Source: Gemmatimonas groenlandica
Lineage (GTDB): Bacteria; Gemmatimonadota; Gemmatimonadetes; Gemmatimonadales; Gemmatimonadaceae
Length of the DNA: 64,000 bases
Direction: 5' to 3'
Assembly (NCBI RefSeq): GCF_013004105.1
Contig: NZ_CP053085.1
Coordinates: 3,968,001 to 4,032,000, forward strand
Under the pieces are notes generated by a model that saw nothing but the letters and a program-made list of their open reading frames with translations, ran no database searches and had not been told where the DNA came from. The translations under genes and the position numbers were made by a program. This document shows positions 62,340 to 64,000 of this stretch, one piece after another. The stretch's first letter is position 1. Every line of letters begins with the position of its first letter.

Positions 62340-63473
62340 CCCCAACGCCTCGGCGTCGCCGCGCAGGTAAATCGGCGCGCGCTCGGTGTAGACCGCCGCA
62401 TTCGACGAGATGGAGGCGGGATATCCAGCGAGCCTCCACTCCATCGTGAGTGTGGCGCGCCCGCCCGATTCGCTCACTGCGTAAAGTGCATACCACGGAA
62501 CGCCGCGCTCCGGGGTGAAGATCGCCTTGCCCGGACCATCGTTCGCCGTCCACGTCCCGGTGATATGCTGCTTGTTGCCGGGCGCCGCCCAGTCGTGGTC
62601 CATGAGTTCGACGCGCTGGAAATGGCCGTAGCTGTTCGTTTCATCGAAGAGCGCCATGACGTCGAAGTACAACGGGTCGGGCGCACTCCAACTGCGGTTT
62701 CGCAGGATCCACTCGCCAACGAACGTGCCCCGGTGCTGGGCGTGGTAGAGCATACGGTTCGTGAGCAGCGGCTCCCACGGACGACTGTTTCCGCTTTCAG
62801 CACCGGTGCGAAAGTACGGTTGAACGACTTCGGCGACGTGTCGTGCCACGAGCGCCGCCTTGAGGTCGTCGCGCAGATAGTCGAATGGCGACACGGGCGA
62901 GCCGGTCGTGCCCCCAGTGCGTTCGCCGTCGGTGCGGCGATTGTCGATGAGCATGAACTCGGCGCTGCCGCTCATGTTGCCCACCGGGTCGCCCTCGCGC
63001 ACCTTGGCGCCAAGCGACACCAACGGCAGGTCCGCATCGAGGTGCTTACCGACGAGCCCCTGACCATAGTCGATCGTGATGAAGTACTCGTGGCGCCCGT
63101 CGGCGGTACCGCGCAAGCCCATGTCTTCGATCTTGGACACGGTGCCGGCGGCCCAACTGCGCACGGGTATGCCGAGCCGTGTCGGAATCCAGACGTGATT
63201 GAGCCCCTCCACGTGGCCGCCCTGGTGGGCGCCGAAGGCACCGAGGCCCGCGCCAGGGCCGAAGCGGATGTCGGCCAGCGCAACTGGCAGTGCGAGACGA
63301 ACCGGGGAGCCCCAGCTTGGCACGGGCTGGGTGTACGCGCCGTCGACCCAGGGCACGTCGCGCACGGCCGCCGGCGCCTGCGTGCTGTCATTGCCCGTCG
63401 CGCCACCGTCGCCGCATCCGAGAGCTACGGCGGCGAAGAGGGTGAACGCGAGGGCGGTGCGAGGGTGGGACAT
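62328..63473 (-). CDS. M23-like (LytM/duplicated hybrid motif) lipoprotein, probably catalytically degenerate
   Basis: A 381-residue lipoprotein (AVALGC, Cys about 20). Residues about 70-170 resemble a peptidase M23/duplicated-hybrid-motif fold: HVWIPTRLGIPVRSWAAGTV, then YGQGLVGKHLDADLPLVSLG and AKVREGDPVGNMSG. The zinc-binding HxxxD and HxH pattern is not complete (only KHLDAD is present), so peptidoglycan hydrolysis is doubtful. The C-terminal 180 residues are beta-rich with several Trp residues and unassigned. It converges with the PLP decarboxylase gene (12-bp overlap) and is divergent from the LuxR-type gene. Confidence 0.75.
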   Translation of the reverse strand: MSHPRTALAFTLFAAVALGCGDGGATGNDSTQAPAAVRDVPWVDGAYTQPVPSWGSPVRLALPVALADIRFGPGAGLGAFGAHQGGHVEGLNHVWIPTRLGIPVRSWAAGTVSKIEDMGLRGTADGRHEYFITIDYGQGLVGKHLDADLPLVSLGAKVREGDPVGNMSGSAEFMLIDNRRTDGERTGGTTGSPVSPFDYLRDDLKAALVARHVAEVVQPYFRTGAESGNSRPWEPLLTNRMLYHAQHRGTFVGEWILRNRSWSAPDPLYFDVMALFDETNSYGHFQRVELMDHDWAAPGNKQHITGTWTANDGPGKAIFTPERGVPWYALYAVSESGGRATLTMEWRLAGYPASISSNAAVYTERAPIYLRGDAEALGLLR

Positions 63474-63590
63474 GGGTCGACTCCTGAGTAGAGCGCCTTC
63501 GGAGGTTGTACCCTTGCTGGTATCGGCCGCTCGACGCCGGTCGCCCAACGCCGGTCTTCGACGCATCTTTGGCCGTCCCGAGGATGCCGC

Positions 63591-64000
63591 GTGAAAAAGA
63601 CCGTTCTCCTGTACGGCCTCGTGGGTGGCGTGCTGATCGCCGGCCTGCGCTTGGTCGAATACCGTTTTCTCGTGCTCGAGCACTCGCTCGAGATCTACGG
63701 CGGGATCGTCGCCGCCCTCTTCGCGGCGCTCGGCCTCTGGCTCGGCCGCAAGCTGACGCGCCCGCGCGAGACCGTGGTCGTGCGCGAGGTGCCGGTCGAG
63801 GTGCCGGTCGAAGTGCGCGTAGAGGTTCCCGTAGAAGTGCCGGTCGGACCGTTCGAGCGCAACGCGACGCGGCTGGCATCGCTCGGCATTACGCCGCGGG
63901 AACTCGACATCCTGGAGGCGATGGCCGCCGGCCACAGCAATCGAGAGATCGCCGAACGGCTGTTCGTCAGTGAAAACACCGTGAAAACTCACGCGGCCCG
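63591..64000 (+). CDS. membrane-anchored LuxR-type HTH regulator (3' truncated by window end)
   Basis: 136 residues are visible before the window ends. Two hydrophobic helices (VLLYGLVGGVLIAGLRLV and YGGIVAALFAALGLWLG) are followed by a repeat-rich linker, residues about 65-82, of PVEV units (VPVEVPVEVRVEVPVEV). Then comes a LuxR/GerE-type helix-turn-helix: LGITPRELDILEAMAAGHS, NREIAERLFVSENTVKTHAA. The layout places the DNA-binding domain in the cytoplasm, tethered to the membrane. There is no receiver domain, so it may respond to a membrane signal. GTG at 63591 has a GAGG about seven bases upstream. Confidence 0.85.
   Translation, partial: MKKTVLLYGLVGGVLIAGLRLVEYRFLVLEHSLEIYGGIVAALFAALGLWLGRKLTRPRETVVVREVPVEVPVEVRVEVPVEVPVGPFERNATRLASLGITPRELDILEAMAAGHSNREIAERLFVSENTVKTHAA

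Overview
The window looks like chromosome from a Gemmatimonadota bacterium close to Gemmatimonas. This is an inference from composition and gene families: high GC, frequent GTG starts, lipoprotein and outer-membrane signals of a Gram-negative envelope, two giant secreted BNR/VPS10-like proteins, two DUF5117-type zinc metalloproteases, and many small coupled operons with ATGA or GTGA overlaps. I found no tRNA, rRNA, CRISPR array, prophage or intact insertion sequence.

Layout. 1-8.9 kb: a DUF6174-like tail, an alpha/beta hydrolase, an unknown 445-residue protein, a lipoprotein-like EEP phosphoesterase, an ABC exporter, a TlpA-like thioredoxin and a VanZ-like membrane protein. 8.9-17.6 kb: a secreted BNR protein coupled to a serine beta-lactamase-like hydrolase, a HEAT/HD-GYP pair, a hemolysin III homologue and a DoxX-like protein. 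18.2-24 kb: the four-gene ligase-associated DNA damage module (exonuclease, ligase, helicase, phosphoesterase), tightly overlapped. 24-27 kb: pirin and a Ser/Thr kinase with an unfamiliar C-terminal half.

27-38.5 kb is the most interesting region. A TonB-dependent receptor with a His/Gly motif is divergent from a five-gene operon: two proteins that look like the N- and C-terminal halves of DUF4331, a TPR protein, a HupE/UreJ-like membrane protein and a DUF6702-like protein. Two paralogous zinc metalloprotease lipoproteins flank this block. One of them is out of frame at an 11-G tract, which is either phase variation or a sequencing error.

38.7-45 kb: an SPFH / ribbon-helix-helix / hydrolase operon with an 18-bp perfect palindrome upstream, then the second giant BNR protein. 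45-52 kb: a minus-strand run with an MFS transporter, SRPBCC protein, hybrid histidine kinase, FabI-like enoyl-ACP reductase, Sua5-type tRNA t6A protein, SDR and DUF2007-like protein. 52-64 kb: mainly metabolic genes (2H phosphoesterase, enoyl-CoA hydratase, mannose-1-phosphate guanylyltransferase, DUF1835 protein, two PLP decarboxylase-like enzymes, lipoprotein RidA, malic enzyme, DDAH), a degenerate M23-like lipoprotein, and a membrane-anchored LuxR-type regulator cut by the window end.

The intergenic DNA is rich in structure. There are two tandem arrays of a MITE-like element with related terminal inverted repeats, a REP-like palindrome with a second half-copy 43 kb away, and several long imperfect hairpins built from short repeated words at gene ends. 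These may be the least described features here.
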